Under the pieces are notes generated by a model, which did no database searches, was not told the DNA's origin, and saw nothing but the letters and a program-made list of their open reading frames with translations. The position numbers and the translations under genes were made by a program. From NCBI RefSeq assembly GCF_026191675.1, contig NZ_JAKRRY010000002.1:306491-370490 (forward strand): a stretch of DNA of 64,000 bases, read 5' to 3'. Below, piece after piece: positions 43,124-51,988 of this stretch. Origin of the DNA: Vibrio qingdaonensis. GTDB taxonomy: Bacteria; Pseudomonadota; Gammaproteobacteria; Enterobacterales; Vibrionaceae. How positions within the stretch are numbered: position 1 is the first letter of the stretch; each line of letters begins with the position of its first letter.

Positions 43124-44248
43124 CTAAGAAGGCTCTTGAGGGGATGAGTCTTCCGTGACTTCTGGTTTACTTTCGTCTGCCACTTCGTAATCTAACCAGA
43201 ACAAAAACAACTCATACCAAATCGCCAGTACGATTGCCCCTAAGAACAAGCCGATAATGCCCGCAAATAACATTCCCCCAATGGCACCAATCAAAATCAC
43301 CGGCATTGGCACGTCGACACCACGGCCCATCAACATAGGTTTTAGGAAGTTATCCGATAATCCACCCGCCAAGGCCCAGATAGTAAAGAGCGTCGTACTG
43401 GTGCCATCGCCAGTCGAATAGACATAAAAGATCACAGGGGCGACGATAAGAAGAGCAGGTAGCTGAGCAATACACAAAATAAGGATGGTAAGCGTGAGGA
43501 AACCTGCTGCTGGCACTTTAAAGACAAACATCGCAGCACCAATGATCACGGCCTGAATAAACGCCACACCCACAACCCCGAGTAATACACTGCGAATGGT
43601 CGCCGCCATTAGGTTGGCCCATTGCTCGGCTTTTTTCCCAACGGCTCTGACTGCAACGGTTTCTAGTGCCCCGGAGATTTTTTCAGCGTGTGCCATGAAG
43701 CCACCAGCAATCGCGAGGGAAATAATAAACATCACCAAGCTTGTCAGTGCCCCGCCTAATATTGAGGCAATCGCACCTAAAAACCCTTTAATCTCAGGTA
43801 AGAATTGTTGAATGCCTTTCTCTAAATTAGTCGAAAACAGATTCCATATACTGTAGAGCTTGTCGCCAATGACGGGGATTTCGGCGATTTTAGCCGTTGG
43901 CCCCGGTATTTTGATTTCACCACTTTGAAGCACTTCCGTGGTGTGGGTGACCCCTTCATACAAGGAGCCAGAGACGAGCGCGAAAGGAACCACGAGTATC
44001 CCAATCCCAATGAGAGCGACGGTCGTTGCGGCTAATCCACGTTTTCCGCCGTACGTTTTTTCGAGCCGTTTCGTTAACGGTAATAATGCGACAGCTATGA
44101 TAGCACCCCATAAAACGGGTATGATAAATGGCTTGATAATACCGTAAGTAAAGTTGATTAATAGAATCAATAGCCCGATTCTGATCGCGGACTCGACCAT
44201 ATTGTTAATGAAGAGTTTGCTTTGACGTTGCTCGATTTGTTTATCCAT
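43124..44248 (-). CDS. AI-2E-family transporter (PerM/YhhT-like)
   Basis: Inner-membrane protein of the AI-2 exporter superfamily, 374 residues with about eight membrane segments. Examples include 'KPFIIPVLWGAIIAVALLPL' early and 'LIGAIGGMLFAGIIGLFLGA' late. The middle soluble region ('EIPVIGDKLYSIWNLF') is typical. Despite the name many members move other solutes or Na+/H+. The ATG at 44248 has GGGAAG upstream; 44278 is also in frame. It overlaps the 3' end of the ion-channel gene by 8 nt and is last in the efflux unit. The acidic C-terminal tail is Ser/Pro/Glu-rich. Confidence 0.85.
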   Translation of the reverse strand: MDKQIEQRQSKLFINNMVESAIRIGLLILLINFTYGIIKPFIIPVLWGAIIAVALLPLTKRLEKTYGGKRGLAATTVALIGIGILVVPFALVSGSLYEGVTHTTEVLQSGEIKIPGPTAKIAEIPVIGDKLYSIWNLFSTNLEKGIQQFLPEIKGFLGAIASILGGALTSLVMFIISLAIAGGFMAHAEKISGALETVAVRAVGKKAEQWANLMAATIRSVLLGVVGVAFIQAVIIGAAMFVFKVPAAGFLTLTILILCIAQLPALLIVAPVIFYVYSTGDGTSTTLFTIWALAGGLSDNFLKPMLMGRGVDVPMPVILIGAIGGMLFAGIIGLFLGAIVLAIWYELFLFWLDYEVADESKPEVTEDSSPQEPS

Positions 44249-44933
44249 TTTTATCTTCCCTGTGCTCGATGTTAGCACTCACTAAACTTGATACCACAAT
44301 AGCCATATAAAATACGCCCGTGATTGCTTCTAAATAGACGACAACTTGCGCGAATGGGGTGACGGGACTGATGTCGCCATACCCCAACGTTGTTAATGTG
44401 ACAAAACTAAAATACGCTGCGTTTGAAAAATTATCTCCCCACGTTAGCGATTCCATTCCAGTAAACGCGCTAGGCGAAAACTCAAGGATCAATAAATAAA
44501 CGATAGCCCACATTAGCCCAAGTAACAGAAATAAAGCGATAGACCCTATCACTTTATTGGCATTCACATTGCCATGAAACAGAACTTGCTTCGCTGTTGA
44601 CTGAAAAGTAGCGAAGAAAAAAGCGAAGGTCAGCGCCAGCATTACCACATCCATTTGCTGAATATTGAGCACGCTTTTCAAGATGAAAACAGCAACCCAA
44701 ACTGCCGTAAGGGACGCGAGAAAGTGAAACCATTTTCGGTCAAACCGAAGGCTCGCAAGACAGACAATAAAGGTCCAAATAATGAAGCCTTGTAATATAT
44801 GGTCGATGACGCCTTCACCAACCACCTCTGCCAAGGAGCCACTAATTAACAGCGCAATCAAAGACAGAGTAAGATAGAAAAAATTATTGCTGTCGTTAAT
44901 CTTCTTTATCCGTCGCCCGAGTTTTCTTTGCAT
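44241..44933 (-). CDS. Two-pore-helix potassium-channel-like membrane protein
   Basis: 230-residue protein with about five to six N-terminal hydrophobic segments and a C-terminal ion-channel module. The module has a pore helix followed by the K+ selectivity filter in 'LTTLGYGDISPVTPFAQ', then a last helix. The GYGD filter predicts K+ conduction. There is no RCK/TrkA-N gating domain; the tail is only ~15 residues. Its place between an HlyD adaptor and an AI-2E-family transporter, with overlapping or near-overlapping ends, suggests cotranscription with the pump genes. A link between efflux and K+ homeostasis is inference. Confidence 0.82.
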   Translation of the reverse strand: MQRKLGRRIKKINDSNNFFYLTLSLIALLISGSLAEVVGEGVIDHILQGFIIWTFIVCLASLRFDRKWFHFLASLTAVWVAVFILKSVLNIQQMDVVMLALTFAFFFATFQSTAKQVLFHGNVNANKVIGSIALFLLLGLMWAIVYLLILEFSPSAFTGMESLTWGDNFSNAAYFSFVTLTTLGYGDISPVTPFAQVVVYLEAITGVFYMAIVVSSLVSANIEHREDKNG

Positions 44934-44952
44934 GGCTTATTCCTGTGATAAT

Positions 44953-45870
44953 TTAGTTCGACGAGTGATTATTTCTACCATCGACTTGGTCAGTGTTGTT
45001 GGTGTCTTGCATCACCATGACGGATGCACTCAGCCCAAATCGCAATTCAATGCCGTCCGGCAGGTCGTTAAAGGTGATTCTGACCGGTATTCTTTGTGCT
45101 AAACGAATCCATTGAAATACAGGGTTTACGTTGGGGAGTAAGTTGTAACCCACCGTGCCATTGGTGGGAGCAATACCCCAACCAATAGAGTCTACAGTGG
45201 CGGTAATGGCGGTATCTGGGTGGGACATAAGTGTCACTTTTGCCTCGTCGCCCGGTTGAATGTTGCTGAGCTGATTTTCTCGGAAAAAGCCAAATACCCA
45301 GAAGCTGTTTTGGTCGATAAGCGCAACAAGGGGTTGATTGGCGACCGCTTGGGTTCCGTCTCGAATATCTAAGTTTGAAATGAGCCCGTCAACACTGGCG
45401 TATACTTTGGTGTAACTGAGGTTAAGCTTAGCAGAGCGGACATTTTCTTCAGATGACTTGATGTGCAGCAGAGCTTCCTCATACGCGATCTCACGACGAG
45501 TGAGATCTTTATGCGATACAGCACCTTTATCTTTCTTTCGGATGTCGAGTAGTCGGTCATATTCTATTTTTTTGCCTCTAGCACTCACGATGGCTTTCTG
45601 CAATGCGACCTCGGATTGTGACAGTGTCACTCTGTAGGGTTCGTCATCAATTTCAAATAACAGATCCCCTTTTGATACGGATTGGTTATCGCGTATCGCG
45701 ACGTGAATAATCGGGCCAGATACGCGAGGGGCGACCTTGATAACATTGGCTCTGACTTGACCATCTCGTGTCCAAGGGTTATTGAAATACTCTTCAAACT
45801 TGGTATAGCCAATCCAAATGGCGCCAATGATGACCACCAGGTTCACGATTACAATCACTGTTTTTTTCAT
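44953..45870 (-). CDS. HlyD-family membrane fusion protein (AaeA-like)
   Basis: Periplasmic adaptor joining the FUSC pump to an outer-membrane channel. 305 residues: one N-terminal membrane anchor (residues ~4-24), a lipoyl/barrel-sandwich half ('RVSGPIIHVAIRDNQSVSKGD'), a short helical hairpin, the second half ('ASVDGLISNLDIRDGTQ') and a beta-barrel. 'NPWTRDGQVRANVIKVAP' is the typical AaeA/EmrA lead-in. It sits two genes downstream of the outer-membrane factor, with the DUF1656 gene between, matching AaeX-AaeA order. Confidence 0.9.
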   Translation of the reverse strand: MKKTVIVIVNLVVIIGAIWIGYTKFEEYFNNPWTRDGQVRANVIKVAPRVSGPIIHVAIRDNQSVSKGDLLFEIDDEPYRVTLSQSEVALQKAIVSARGKKIEYDRLLDIRKKDKGAVSHKDLTRREIAYEEALLHIKSSEENVRSAKLNLSYTKVYASVDGLISNLDIRDGTQAVANQPLVALIDQNSFWVFGFFRENQLSNIQPGDEAKVTLMSHPDTAITATVDSIGWGIAPTNGTVGYNLLPNVNPVFQWIRLAQRIPVRITFNDLPDGIELRFGLSASVMVMQDTNNTDQVDGRNNHSSN

Positions 45871-45895
45871 AATTAGACCTAGAACCTTATTTGAC

Positions 45896-46099
45896 CTAAA
45901 ACCTTAAGTAATAACTATCAATCGCCACGACATATATCACCAGCAATGCTAAAAATGTCAGGGATGGGAAAGCGACAAAACGAGACAGTTTTGTTTTGTT
46001 CAATACGATGACGGTTACCCACGTTGCCACGAGTGCCAACAGGATAACCACTAATAGTGGGGAGAAGTAAATGTCCCCCCATGCAAGCTCGTGAGGCAT
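45896..46099 (-). CDS. DUF1656 small membrane protein (AaeX-like)
   Basis: 67-residue inner-membrane protein with two hydrophobic segments ('YFSPLLVVILLALVATW' and 'LTFLALLVIYVVAI'). The N-terminus 'PHELAWGDIYFSP' is the DUF1656 signature. AaeX-type proteins accompany FUSC/HlyD aromatic-acid pumps, but their role is unknown. The ATG overlaps the stop of the outer-membrane factor gene, so it is translationally coupled. Confidence 0.88.
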   Translation of the reverse strand: MPHELAWGDIYFSPLLVVILLALVATWVTVIVLNKTKLSRFVAFPSLTFLALLVIYVVAIDSYYLRF

Positions 46100-47790
46100 T
46101 AGGGTTGCTCCTTGGGTTTAGTCGCAGAAGGCTGAGGAGATATCTCTTTTGGAGCGGAGGCTGTCCCAGCATTATCCGCTGTATTGGTGTTGTTTACTGA
46201 CTCTACGGATTGTGTGTTTGAAGGTAGCATCACCGATTCTTTTGATAACGTCCCCCCCCAATCAGAGCGTTGATTCATGGTTTCAATGAGATCGTTGGAG
46301 ATGAAGGCTTTCCCCGAATTCACTTGCCAGCCGCCGCCTAAGGATTTGTAGAGGGCAACCACTTGATTGGCGACGTTACCTTTGATTTGCGCGTAGCTGT
46401 CTTCGCTGCGAGTCATTTTTTCTAGTGAGCTAAGTAAACGTTCAAAGGAAATTTGACCATTTTCATATTGCGTCATCGAAATATTAAAGGCACGGATCGA
46501 TGCGTCGACAGATTGTAAACGTAACCCTTGTTGCTCTTGGTACAACTGATACGCATCAAGTGCATTGGTGACTTCTTGCACCGCTTGTAGCACTTTTTTA
46601 TTGTAGTTGGTCAGGGTTTCTTGGAAGCGCGCATCTTCAAAGCGGACATTATTTTTAATTCGGCCGTACTGGAAAATATTCCAGCTAAAGGTTGGGCCGG
46701 CCACCAGCATCAGAGAGTCGCTAAAACTAAAGCTGCTTCCTGTTGGTGTTGTGCTATTAACGCCAATAGAGCCAAATAGCGAAAAGCTCGGGTAAAGTGC
46801 CGATTCCGCGACACCAATTTGAGCACTCTGAGCGTGTGCTTGTCGTTCAGCCACTTGTAAATCAGGTCGTCTTAACACCAAACTGGCATCAATGCTTAGA
46901 TCAAGAGACGGTGCTTTGGGAACTATAGAGAGGGCATCACTTTCACGTGCCGAGACTTTTTTCCCGGTGGACTGAAATTGTTGTTCACCGCGAGTAATGG
47001 TGTCTTCTATCTGATTGTGCAGCATGGGTTCTATTTGTTCAGGTAAGGTGCCGAGCAACACAGCGAGCGCATTCTTAGCCTGTAGCATCGCAATTTTTAG
47101 ACTAGGAAGTGCGGCCATTGTGGTGAAAAGTTGGTTTTGAGCCTGTTGAACGTCGAGTTCGGTGACATTCCCAGATTCAAATTGAACCCGAGTAATATTG
47201 ACCACACGTTGCTGGATTTCAATGTTGCGCTGCGATAATAGAATGCGTTCTTGGAATGTTCGATAGTTGATATAATTACGGGCGACTTCCGATGTAATGG
47301 TCACCAGTATATCGTTATAGGAGGCGACGGAAGCGTAATAACCCGCTTGCGCCGATTCAATTCCTCGCGCGTATTTTCCCCAGACATCCATTTCCCAGCC
47401 AGCATCGAATGTGAGTGCGGCGTTGGTAAATGATTGGTCGTTTTGGTAGGCGAAAGCCAGATTTCCTGAGGCAGTTTGGACTTGAGGGTAGCGAAACCCG
47501 TCTGCAATACCGAGTACGGAGCGGGCTTGCAAAATGCGTAGACCCGCGGCTTCGACATCGAGGTTTTGCTGAGAGGCTCGAGTAACCAGAGTATTGAGTA
47601 TAGGGTCGTTAAATTGTTGCCACCAAAGTGCCATTGCCTGACTGTCTGTACGGGCTTGCTCTTGCTCCCACTGGCTTGGCAAAACGACCGATTCATGTTG
47701 TTGCTGGAAATCGGGCCCGACTGTGGTACAGGCTGATAGTAATATTGTCGTTATAGCCACGCTACAGGAGCGAAGATTAGGTAAATTCAT
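46099..47790 (-). CDS. Outer-membrane efflux lipoprotein (NodT/OprM family)
   Basis: TolC-like channel of 563 residues that lets the FUSC/HlyD pump expel substrates across the outer membrane. The signal peptide ends in a lipobox ('TTILLSACTTVGPDF') and acylation at that Cys is expected. Two OEP repeats with long coiled-coil helices follow ('NVTELDVQQAQNQLFTT', 'LQAVQEVTNALDAYQLYQ'). The C-terminal ~60 residues are an unusual Ser/Thr/Asn/Pro-rich extension, beyond the usual ~470-490 residue length of the family. An additional ~30-residue insert lies around residues 255-285. Confidence 0.9.
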   Translation of the reverse strand: MNLPNLRSCSVAITTILLSACTTVGPDFQQQHESVVLPSQWEQEQARTDSQAMALWWQQFNDPILNTLVTRASQQNLDVEAAGLRILQARSVLGIADGFRYPQVQTASGNLAFAYQNDQSFTNAALTFDAGWEMDVWGKYARGIESAQAGYYASVASYNDILVTITSEVARNYINYRTFQERILLSQRNIEIQQRVVNITRVQFESGNVTELDVQQAQNQLFTTMAALPSLKIAMLQAKNALAVLLGTLPEQIEPMLHNQIEDTITRGEQQFQSTGKKVSARESDALSIVPKAPSLDLSIDASLVLRRPDLQVAERQAHAQSAQIGVAESALYPSFSLFGSIGVNSTTPTGSSFSFSDSLMLVAGPTFSWNIFQYGRIKNNVRFEDARFQETLTNYNKKVLQAVQEVTNALDAYQLYQEQQGLRLQSVDASIRAFNISMTQYENGQISFERLLSSLEKMTRSEDSYAQIKGNVANQVVALYKSLGGGWQVNSGKAFISNDLIETMNQRSDWGGTLSKESVMLPSNTQSVESVNNTNTADNAGTASAPKEISPQPSATKPKEQP

Positions 47791-47800
47791 CGTCCCATCC

Positions 47801-50032
47801 TTAAAATCGATGCTGTTTGAGGTTGTCGAATGCCAATGCCTGACTGGCGTGGTCCACTTGTATTAGTGTTTCAAAAATATTGCGCTTTAAATTGAGAAAT
47901 ATATAGAAACGAGCAATATCATTTTGGCTGTAATCGTCTAAGTTTAAGCTTTGAAAAAACGACTCAATAGCTGATTCCGCTTTGTCGTATTCATCATTAA
48001 GTGACGAGAAGACTCGCGCCCTCTCTTGGCTATGTTCGTACGGTGTATCAGCATGATTCGCATGTAATTGAATGAGTCTAGGGATAACCGTGTCCTGACT
48101 TTCTGTCCTCAACTTAGCGATAAGTGGGTTATTTTTCAGTGCCGCTTGAGCTAATAATAGGTTGTTAGTGTGATCGACCAAGGTTTGGCAAGCTTTGGTG
48201 TAACCAATCAGCGACGATGTGGTGTTTTTTGAAAAGTAACTGACGTCGATTTTACTCGCCCACAGAGCTTGTTTCTTGGCAGAAATATTCATGGTTTTGG
48301 CGTGAAGAGGAATCGCCAGCCTGTCCAACCAAGAAGGGGAAGGGGATTGCAGGCGGGTAACAAGCTGCAGTTGATGGCGAAACAGCCGCTCTCGCACTGT
48401 GAGAAACAGGTGTTCGGCTTTAGATGAGAACGGAAAGTAGTGAGAGAACACGATCATCATTACGACCAAGTAAAACAGCATCATAATCGTCATGATGATG
48501 CCAAAGTGATACGTCATCGTGTTATTGATGCCCAAGGTAAATAGCCCCAGCATAAAAAATATTGTGATAGGGCCCTTGAATAAGTAAAAGCCAATAAAGG
48601 TATAGATAAACAGAAATAGCGCTAATTCAATACCCAGCTCTAATTGTGGGAGAACGAAAACGTAAGCGGGGACAGAGAAAATAAACCCAAAGGTGAAGAG
48701 CACGGCAAGCAGTTTAGGGTGTACCGGCATAAACGACAGTAGCGACATGAAAATGGTCGAAAAAATGACGAAGCTGTAACCACCTGGAGGATTGAAAAAA
48801 ATCCAAATGACGCTTGATAGCCAGTAAGTAATAAAGACTTTGATGGCTGTCTTAAAGTTTTCACAATCCCACCACACAAAGGTACTCGGAGCGGGTTGAA
48901 GCCTTTCTTTAAAGGATACTCGTTTGGTGATGGAGTCAATACAGCTGATGGTTTCAGCTAGGCGAGACAGCTGGCGTTGAAGCTGGTTCATGGCGTAAAC
49001 CAAAGTAAGTGTTGTCGCTTTATCGAGATGAGCCGCTGCATCGAGTTGTTTCTCATTTAATTGGATCTGAGTTTCCGTAGCGCGATAGGTTGCCCCAGTT
49101 TCTCCCCATACATCCTGGCAGCGCTGGAAAAGTGAGTCGATAGTTTCTACGAATGAATCGTAGTCCTTTAATAGCGCTTGTGTGTTGCCATGGTGAAAGT
49201 AGCCATGAGAGACCGTGATCAATAACTGCGTGATTTTTTTGGTGTAATGGAGGGTGAGTTGCCATTCTGTGAGGTAAGCGGCGACGTCACTGCTTTCTTT
49301 GCTGGCGCTGGAAAACCGTTGCTCCAGTATATTTTGGGCGTTGAAGAGCGCGGTCACTTGTACATCAATTTTTTTCTTAACAGCGGCTAAGTCTGCGGTA
49401 TCGCCATCGAGTTCGTTGTCATTGATGCCTTTATTTTCTAACGTATGAACGGCAGTTTCGTTTGTGCGGTGCGCTTGATTATGCTCGCGAAGGAGCGTGA
49501 TAACGGAGGTAAATAGTTGACGTTGTGCCTGCAGGACATCCTGAGTTAACGCTTGAAGGTTCTGTTCGACTTTATAGGGAAACAAATAGGTGCCAACGAG
49601 CGTATAAATCACCACGCCAAAAATGGTCATGTGAGCACGGTCGACGCCATAAAGAAATGCCCCGTTGGCATCGCCGCCATTAGACATCATGAGTGTCATA
49701 ACACCCGTTAGCATGAATAATGTCGGATCTTTTTGGTAGGCGTTGCGAAGGTAAAAAATCAATGCGACCACGATAGAGACGCAGAACATATACAGCAAGC
49801 GATCTTGTGCAAACAGCCCAACTAACAGCAGCCCGATGACGGCTCCGACAATAGTACCTAAAACACGTAGGGTCCCTTTTTCTAACGATTCGCGCTGTCC
49901 ACCCGTACACGCAATCAGCATGACCGTCGTTGCGGCTGTAGAGGCTTGCGGCCAACCCAGTGCGAAGGGGATGAGGTAAGCCAGCGTTAGGCTGACTGCG
50001 ACTTTAAGCGCAAAAAGAGTTTTGTTGTTCAT
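47801..50032 (-). CDS. FUSC-family efflux pump (AaeB-like)
   Basis: Inner-membrane pump probably expelling aromatic carboxylic acids or similar toxicants. About 743 residues. Two membrane blocks of ~5-6 helices each (residues ~10-160 and ~400-540) are each followed by a cytoplasmic helical region, the AaeB/YccS layout. 'EKGTLRVLGTIVGAVIGLLL' is a typical FUSC stretch. The start codons 50035 and 50032 are tandem ATGs. The only AAGG Shine-Dalgarno is spaced better for the second. It is first of a six-gene minus-strand unit. The 100 bp upstream is a six-copy tandem repeat. No LysR-type aaeR regulator is adjacent. Confidence 0.9.
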   Translation of the reverse strand: MNNKTLFALKVAVSLTLAYLIPFALGWPQASTAATTVMLIACTGGQRESLEKGTLRVLGTIVGAVIGLLLVGLFAQDRLLYMFCVSIVVALIFYLRNAYQKDPTLFMLTGVMTLMMSNGGDANGAFLYGVDRAHMTIFGVVIYTLVGTYLFPYKVEQNLQALTQDVLQAQRQLFTSVITLLREHNQAHRTNETAVHTLENKGINDNELDGDTADLAAVKKKIDVQVTALFNAQNILEQRFSSASKESSDVAAYLTEWQLTLHYTKKITQLLITVSHGYFHHGNTQALLKDYDSFVETIDSLFQRCQDVWGETGATYRATETQIQLNEKQLDAAAHLDKATTLTLVYAMNQLQRQLSRLAETISCIDSITKRVSFKERLQPAPSTFVWWDCENFKTAIKVFITYWLSSVIWIFFNPPGGYSFVIFSTIFMSLLSFMPVHPKLLAVLFTFGFIFSVPAYVFVLPQLELGIELALFLFIYTFIGFYLFKGPITIFFMLGLFTLGINNTMTYHFGIIMTIMMLFYLVVMMIVFSHYFPFSSKAEHLFLTVRERLFRHQLQLVTRLQSPSPSWLDRLAIPLHAKTMNISAKKQALWASKIDVSYFSKNTTSSLIGYTKACQTLVDHTNNLLLAQAALKNNPLIAKLRTESQDTVIPRLIQLHANHADTPYEHSQERARVFSSLNDEYDKAESAIESFFQSLNLDDYSQNDIARFYIFLNLKRNIFETLIQVDHASQALAFDNLKQHRF

Positions 50033-50035
50033 CAT

Positions 50036-50145
50036 CCTTGATAACAGTATTGTCCTTAATAGCAGTATTGTCCTTAATAGCAGGATTAGCCCTTGAAAGC
50101 GGTATTGCCTTTGAGCGCAGGGTTATCCCTGATAGCAGTACAAGC
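50036..50145. repeat. Six 18-19-nt tandem repeats upstream of FUSC gene
   Basis: Units start at 50036, 50054, 50072, 50091, 50109 and 50128, with consensus CCTTnATAGCAGTATTGC. The first two differ at two positions; later copies diverge further. On the minus strand most units end in AAGG, a Shine-Dalgarno-like core. The unit next to the start codon supplies the apparent ribosome-binding site of the FUSC gene. Confidence 0.9.
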
Positions 50146-50420
50146 CGGATTGGAAGGCTAGTACTGCTTGTAGATAGTGCCTCATTTAGTGTGGCTAGCC
50201 GTCTATCTTCTGTTTATTTCTAAAGCAAAAATTCTGCTGTTTCTAATAACAGAAAGTATAGACACTATTTCACTAGGTGTTTGAAAATTATTGTATTAAT
50301 TATCATTTTTGGTGTTTTAGGCGCGATGCTAATGTGGATTGGTATAAAGGTGATGATAAGGGCTAAGGAAGGTAATAAGGACAAGGGAAGGTAGGAAATC
50401 AATGACGACGATTGAAAGAT
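50146..50420. other. AT-rich intergenic remainder with a possible tiny ORF
   Basis: No firm gene. A plus-strand frame from TTG 50281 to TAG 50394 would encode a 37-residue peptide with one hydrophobic helix ('VLIIIFGVLGAMLMWIGIKV') and a basic tail, the look of a small membrane protein. Its AGGTG site is too close to the start codon, so I rate it low. Confidence 0.25.
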
Positions 50421-50446
50421 TTAAGCGGTGCATGAGCACCGCTTAA
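50421..50446. terminator. Terminator after tcyP
   Basis: Perfect 11-bp stem TTAAGCGGTGC / GCACCGCTTAA with a 4-nt loop. On the minus strand it is followed by a modest T-rich tract, just after the tcyP stop. Confidence 0.75.
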
Positions 50447-50457
50447 TCAGGGATAAA

Positions 50458-51828
50458 CTAAGCGTTGGCCTGTTTTAACGCTTTCGCTTCTTTTCTTTTG
50501 AGAATACGGCTGGTAATTGTGCCTGCCGTCATCGCGCCAGATACATTTAGCGCCGTACGAGCCATATCGATAAGTGGTTCGATAGAAATCAATAGCGCGG
50601 CAATGGTCACTGGTAAACCCATTGCAGGAAGCACAATCAATGCAGCGAACGTTGCACCACCACCGACACCAGCGATACCAAATGAACTAACGGTAATAAT
50701 AGCAATCAGTGACAAAATGAAGTTGATGTCCATTGGGTCAATACCGACCGTTGGCGCAACCATTACAGCTAGCATCGCTGGATAAATACCCGCACAGCCA
50801 TTTTGACCAATAGTGGCACCAAATGAAGCCGAAAGGTTAGCAATGGCTGGCGGTACGTTGAGTTTAGTTACTTGCGCTTCAACATTAAGTGGAATAGTGG
50901 CCGCAGAGCTACGAGATGAGAACGCAAACGTAAGCACTGGCCAGATTTTTTGGAAGTATTCCTTTGGGCTAACGCCAACCAGTGAAACCAATACACCGTG
51001 AACCACAAACATGAGTAGAATCGCAACATAAGAAGCAACGATAAACCCAAGTAAGCTCAAGATATCGCCGGCGTTGGATGTCGCCACAACCTTAGCCATT
51101 AGGGCTGCGATACCGTAGGGCGTCAGCGCCATAATCATTTTGACCAGTCGCATAACAACCGATTGAGTCGCTTCAACAAACGTGCGGATAGGAGACTCGA
51201 GTTCTTCTTTCTCTGCCATGACTTTGCGAGCGGCAATACCAGTAAGAACACCAAAGATGACGACCGCAATGATAGAAGTAGAGCGAGAACCGGTAAGGTC
51301 AGCAAATGGATTGGTTGGAATAAAGCTGACGAGCATTTGAGGAATGCTGAGATCGGTGACACGGTCGATTCTGTTTTCTAACACCGCGATACGTGCGGTT
51401 TCACGAGCACCTTCTGTTAACCCTTCAGCGCTTAAGCCAAACACTTGAGTGACCGCAATACCAACCACGGCAGAAATTGCGGTAGTAATCAGTAGGACAG
51501 AGATCGTTAAGCCGCTTATTTTGCCCAGTGAACCGCCTTTTTCAAGCTTCACTACGGCTGCAATCATGGAGACTAGCACTAATGGCATAATCACCATTTT
51601 TAGTAAGCCGACATAGCCGCGGCCGACGACATTCACCCATTCTAGCGTGGCAGGAATCGCGTCGTTGCCTTCACCAAATACCAGTTGAAGGGCTAAACCG
51701 AAGGCACTACCCAATACAAGACCAAATAATACTAAGCGTGAAAGTGTGTTCTCTTTTTGTTGTTGTCCATACAAGAAAAAAAGTATGCCCAAAAATACCG
51801 CGAGTGAGGCGATAACAGCGACTGACAT
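50458..51828 (-). CDS. tcyP: L-cystine symporter (DAACS family)
   Basis: Na+- or H+-coupled uptake of L-cystine. 456 residues, close in length and sequence to E. coli YdjN/TcyP. Matching blocks include 'GYVGLLKMVIMPLVLVSM', 'SIPQMLVSFIPTNPFADLTG', 'AFSSRSSAATIPLNVEAQ' (first re-entrant hairpin), 'FGATIGQNGCAGIYPAMLAV' and 'GVGGGATFAALIVLPAMGLP'. The ATG at 51828 is preceded by a plausible AGGACG site. It is monocistronic with its own terminator. Confidence 0.93.
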   Translation of the reverse strand: MSVAVIASLAVFLGILFFLYGQQQKENTLSRLVLFGLVLGSAFGLALQLVFGEGNDAIPATLEWVNVVGRGYVGLLKMVIMPLVLVSMIAAVVKLEKGGSLGKISGLTISVLLITTAISAVVGIAVTQVFGLSAEGLTEGARETARIAVLENRIDRVTDLSIPQMLVSFIPTNPFADLTGSRSTSIIAVVIFGVLTGIAARKVMAEKEELESPIRTFVEATQSVVMRLVKMIMALTPYGIAALMAKVVATSNAGDILSLLGFIVASYVAILLMFVVHGVLVSLVGVSPKEYFQKIWPVLTFAFSSRSSAATIPLNVEAQVTKLNVPPAIANLSASFGATIGQNGCAGIYPAMLAVMVAPTVGIDPMDINFILSLIAIITVSSFGIAGVGGGATFAALIVLPAMGLPVTIAALLISIEPLIDMARTALNVSGAMTAGTITSRILKRKEAKALKQANA

Positions 51829-51988
51829 AATAAGCGTCCTTTATCTATATTTTAGCTTTTATAAAACCCTTTTATATATAGGGTTTCAGGATTCGAACGC
51901 GCTAAGTTACCGATCTAGTGTAATCGTTAACAATAAATAAACGTCATTAGTTAGAGCGAATCGTTATATCAAAAAGAGATAATCACAT

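Noticed and set aside
51885..51905. GGATTCGAAC string resembling a minus-strand tRNA T-arm
   Set aside because: No matching acceptor, anticodon or D-arm sequence within 100 bp. It overlaps the tcyP leader.
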